A DNA stretch of 33,843 nt, taken from the NCBI GenBank assembly GCA_020851395.1, contig JADZCW010000059.1:1-33843 (forward strand), read 5' to 3'. The DNA is from Phycisphaeraceae bacterium (GTDB lineage Bacteria > Planctomycetota > Phycisphaerae > Phycisphaerales > Phycisphaeraceae). Position numbers and translations under genes: made by a program. The notes beneath the pieces were generated by a model that was given only the letters and a program-made list of their open reading frames with translations, was not told where the DNA came from and made no database searches. Positions 32,567 through 33,843 of the stretch are shown here, one piece after another; position 1 is the stretch's first letter, and every line of letters starts with the position of its first letter.

Positions 32567-32947
32567 TTACTTGGCCTTGACCGCTTTCTTGGTCGCCACG
32601 GTCTTGCGGCGGCCCTTGCGGGTGCGGGCGTTGGTCTTGGTGCGCTGCCCGTGGCAGGGCAGGCCGCGGCGGTGGCGATCGCCGCGGTAGCAGCGGATGT
32701 CACGCAACCGGCCGATGTTCTGCGCCACCTGGCGACGCAGGGCGCCCTCGACGACGTGGTTGTTGTCAATGATGCCCGCGATCAGCGCCAGCTGATCCTC
32801 GGTGAGCTTGTTGGCCCGCGTCTGGCCGTCGATGTTGGCCTCGCGCAGAATCGCTTCCGCGTTGGATGGCCCGACGCCGTAGATGTAGCGCAGGGAGACG
32901 CGGATGGGCTTGTTGTCGGGGATGTCGACGCCGGCGATACGTGGCAT
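32567..32947 (-). CDS. rpsM: 30S ribosomal protein S13
   Basis: 126 aa. MPRIAGVDIPDNKPIRVSLR followed by YIYGVG and RLRDIRCYRGDRHRRGLPCH then GQRTKTNARTRKG are typical of S13, a 30S head protein that contacts the 50S subunit and the P-site tRNA. An AGGAG lies 7 nt before the ATG. Confidence 0.97.
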   Translation of the reverse strand: MPRIAGVDIPDNKPIRVSLRYIYGVGPSNAEAILREANIDGQTRANKLTEDQLALIAGIIDNNHVVEGALRRQVAQNIGRLRDIRCYRGDRHRRGLPCHGQRTKTNARTRKGRRKTVATKKAVKAK

Positions 32948-33026
32948 GGGGTGCTCCTGCGAGGCTTGGCGGCCAGTTCGGCGACCGGGTCAGTCAGGAC
33001 TTCCCGGGCAAAACTTCCGAGGGGGG

Positions 33027-33140
33027 TTAGCCCTGGCGCTGCTTGTGCTTGGGGTTCTTGCAGATCACGCGGACGACGCCCTTGCGCCGGATGATCTTGC
33101 AGTTCTCACACATTCTCTTGACGCTGCTGCGAACCTTCAT
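33027..33140 (-). CDS. rpmJ: 50S ribosomal protein L36
   Basis: 37 aa: starts MKVRSSVKRMCENCKIIRRK and ends CKNPKHKQRQG. The zinc-binding ligands Cys11, Cys14, Cys27 and His32 are all present, so this is the zinc-containing form. Length and position between infA and rpsM are exactly as expected. Confidence 0.96.
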   Translation of the reverse strand: MKVRSSVKRMCENCKIIRRKGVVRVICKNPKHKQRQG

Positions 33141-33191
33141 GATCCACCTCGTTCGTCGTTTCAATCCGTTCCGCCGGGTGTTCCGACGGCC

Positions 33192-33407
33192 TTAATGCCT
33201 GTACGTGATGCGGCCCTTGGTCAGGTCGTAGGGGCTGATCTCGACGGTCACCTTGTCGCCGGGGAGGATGCGGATGTAATGCATGCGCATCTTGCCGGAG
33301 ATGTGGGCGACCATCTCGTGGTTGTTCTCCAGCCGGACGCGGAACATGGCGTTCGGCAGGGCGTCGACCACCTCACCTTCGACCGAGATTTTTTCTTCCT
33401 TGCCCAT
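33192..33407 (-). CDS. infA: Translation initiation factor IF-1
   Basis: 71 aa OB-fold protein. MGKEEKISVEGEVVDALPNA then MFRVRLENNHEMVAHISGKM and ILPGDKVTVEISPYDLTKGR match IF-1, which binds the A site of the 30S subunit and assists IF-2 and IF-3. It lies 44 nt after map and 51 nt before rpmJ. Confidence 0.97.
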   Translation of the reverse strand: MGKEEKISVEGEVVDALPNAMFRVRLENNHEMVAHISGKMRMHYIRILPGDKVTVEISPYDLTKGRITYRH

Positions 33408-33451
33408 GGGGTGCTTGTCAGCTGCTCTCCTGCGTCATCCGTCGGTCGTTC

Positions 33452-33843
33452 TTACCGTCCATCCGTCAGCACGTCGGCGCCGCCGGCCGTGACGGCGATG
33501 GTGTGCTCGTAGTGGGCCGAGGGTTCCCGGTCCACGGTGACGACGGTCCATCCGTCGTCGAGTTCAGCCACCTCGCGCGAGCCCCGGTTGCACATGGGCT
33601 CGACGGCCAGGACCATGCCCGGCCGCAGGTCGATGTCGTGCCGGACGAGGTCGGGCGACACGAAGTTCGGCACCTTGGGCTCCTCGTGGAGCTTGCGGCC
33701 GATGCCGTGCCCGACATACTCCTGAACCACGCCGAAGCCGGCCTGCCTGGCGTAGTTCTCCATCAGCCGGGCGATCTGGCTCCACTTGCGCCCGGGCCGG
33801 ATGTTCTCGACGGCGATGCGGAGCATGTGCTCGGTCACCCGGC
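33452..33843 (-). CDS. map: Type I methionine aminopeptidase, C-terminal part (runs off the window)
   Basis: The frame is open to the window edge, so only about 130 C-terminal residues are visible. They contain metal ligands and signatures of the family: VGHGIGRKLHEEPKVPNF, the Glu in RPGMVLAVEPMC and the last Glu in SAHYEHTIAVT. The enzyme removes the initiator methionine from new proteins. It is the first visible gene of the infA-rplQ unit, an arrangement seen in many bacteria. Confidence 0.95.
   Translation of the reverse strand, partial: RVTEHMLRIAVENIRPGRKWSQIARLMENYARQAGFGVVQEYVGHGIGRKLHEEPKVPNFVSPDLVRHDIDLRPGMVLAVEPMCNRGSREVAELDDGWTVVTVDREPSAHYEHTIAVTAGGADVLTDGR

Overview
The window is about 33.8 kb of GC-rich bacterial chromosome. 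Gene content points to Planctomycetota, most likely class Phycisphaerae. The clues are an ftsL-ftsI pair behind a membrane-anchored LysM protein, an rpsM-rpsK-rpoA-rplQ operon with no rpsD, lipoproteins of unrecognised family, and a tyrosine recombinase of the type with N-M-R-S-T in box II. The assignment is inferred from recall of gene families, not from a search.

Layout. (1) 42-3274, plus: LysM envelope protein, FtsL-like protein and FtsI/PBP transpeptidase. (2) 3400-4491, plus: gcvT. (3) 4531-6630, minus: glucokinase (ROK) followed by a short group-2-like sigma-70 factor. (4) 6761-7708, plus: ispH. (5) 7735-10247, minus: folD, a hypothetical protein and a lipoprotein. (6) 10378-12536, plus: cinA and a CpsB/YwqE-type PHP phosphoesterase. 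folD and cinA diverge from a region holding a REP-like inverted pair, and each has a -10 box only 6-7 nt before its ATG. (7) 12604-16915, plus: a compact uronate-catabolism operon of SDR, GH88-type unsaturated glucuronyl hydrolase, OYE-family flavoenzyme and KDPG aldolase. (8) 16962-26179: a 9.2-kb integrated element. (9) 26158-26230, minus: tRNA-Ile(CAU). (10) 26349-33843, minus: lipoprotein, holA, mgtE, then the end of the spc/alpha ribosomal operon (map, infA, rpmJ, rpsM, rpsK, rpoA, rplQ).

The element is the most interesting part. It lies between a 22-bp direct repeat, one copy of which is the 3' end of the tRNA-Ile(CAU) gene. All its genes run the same way: two hypothetical genes, a fused HK97/Mu-type prohead protease and major capsid protein, an AlpA-like HTH, a large primase-helicase, an XRE regulator, a second small HTH, an ImmA/IrrE-like zinc peptidase and a tyrosine integrase. 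No terminase, portal or tail gene is present, so it looks like a capsid-encoding phage satellite or minimal capsid element, not a prophage. Three internal features stand out. The integrase frame stays open across the attachment core, so the circular form would encode an integrase with a different, longer C-terminus, whose coding sequence is stranded at attL in the integrated form. The last third of the primase gene carries a cluster of CGGACGAT repeats that looks like iterons. The capsid part of the fusion has its own in-frame ATG, with nearly the same ribosome-binding context as the element's first gene.

The core genes form ordinary functional groups: septal peptidoglycan synthesis, one-carbon metabolism (gcvT, folD), isoprenoid synthesis (ispH), uronate breakdown to pyruvate and a triose phosphate, and transcription/translation machinery. 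Only one tRNA gene was found; no rRNA, CRISPR array or insertion sequence was seen.
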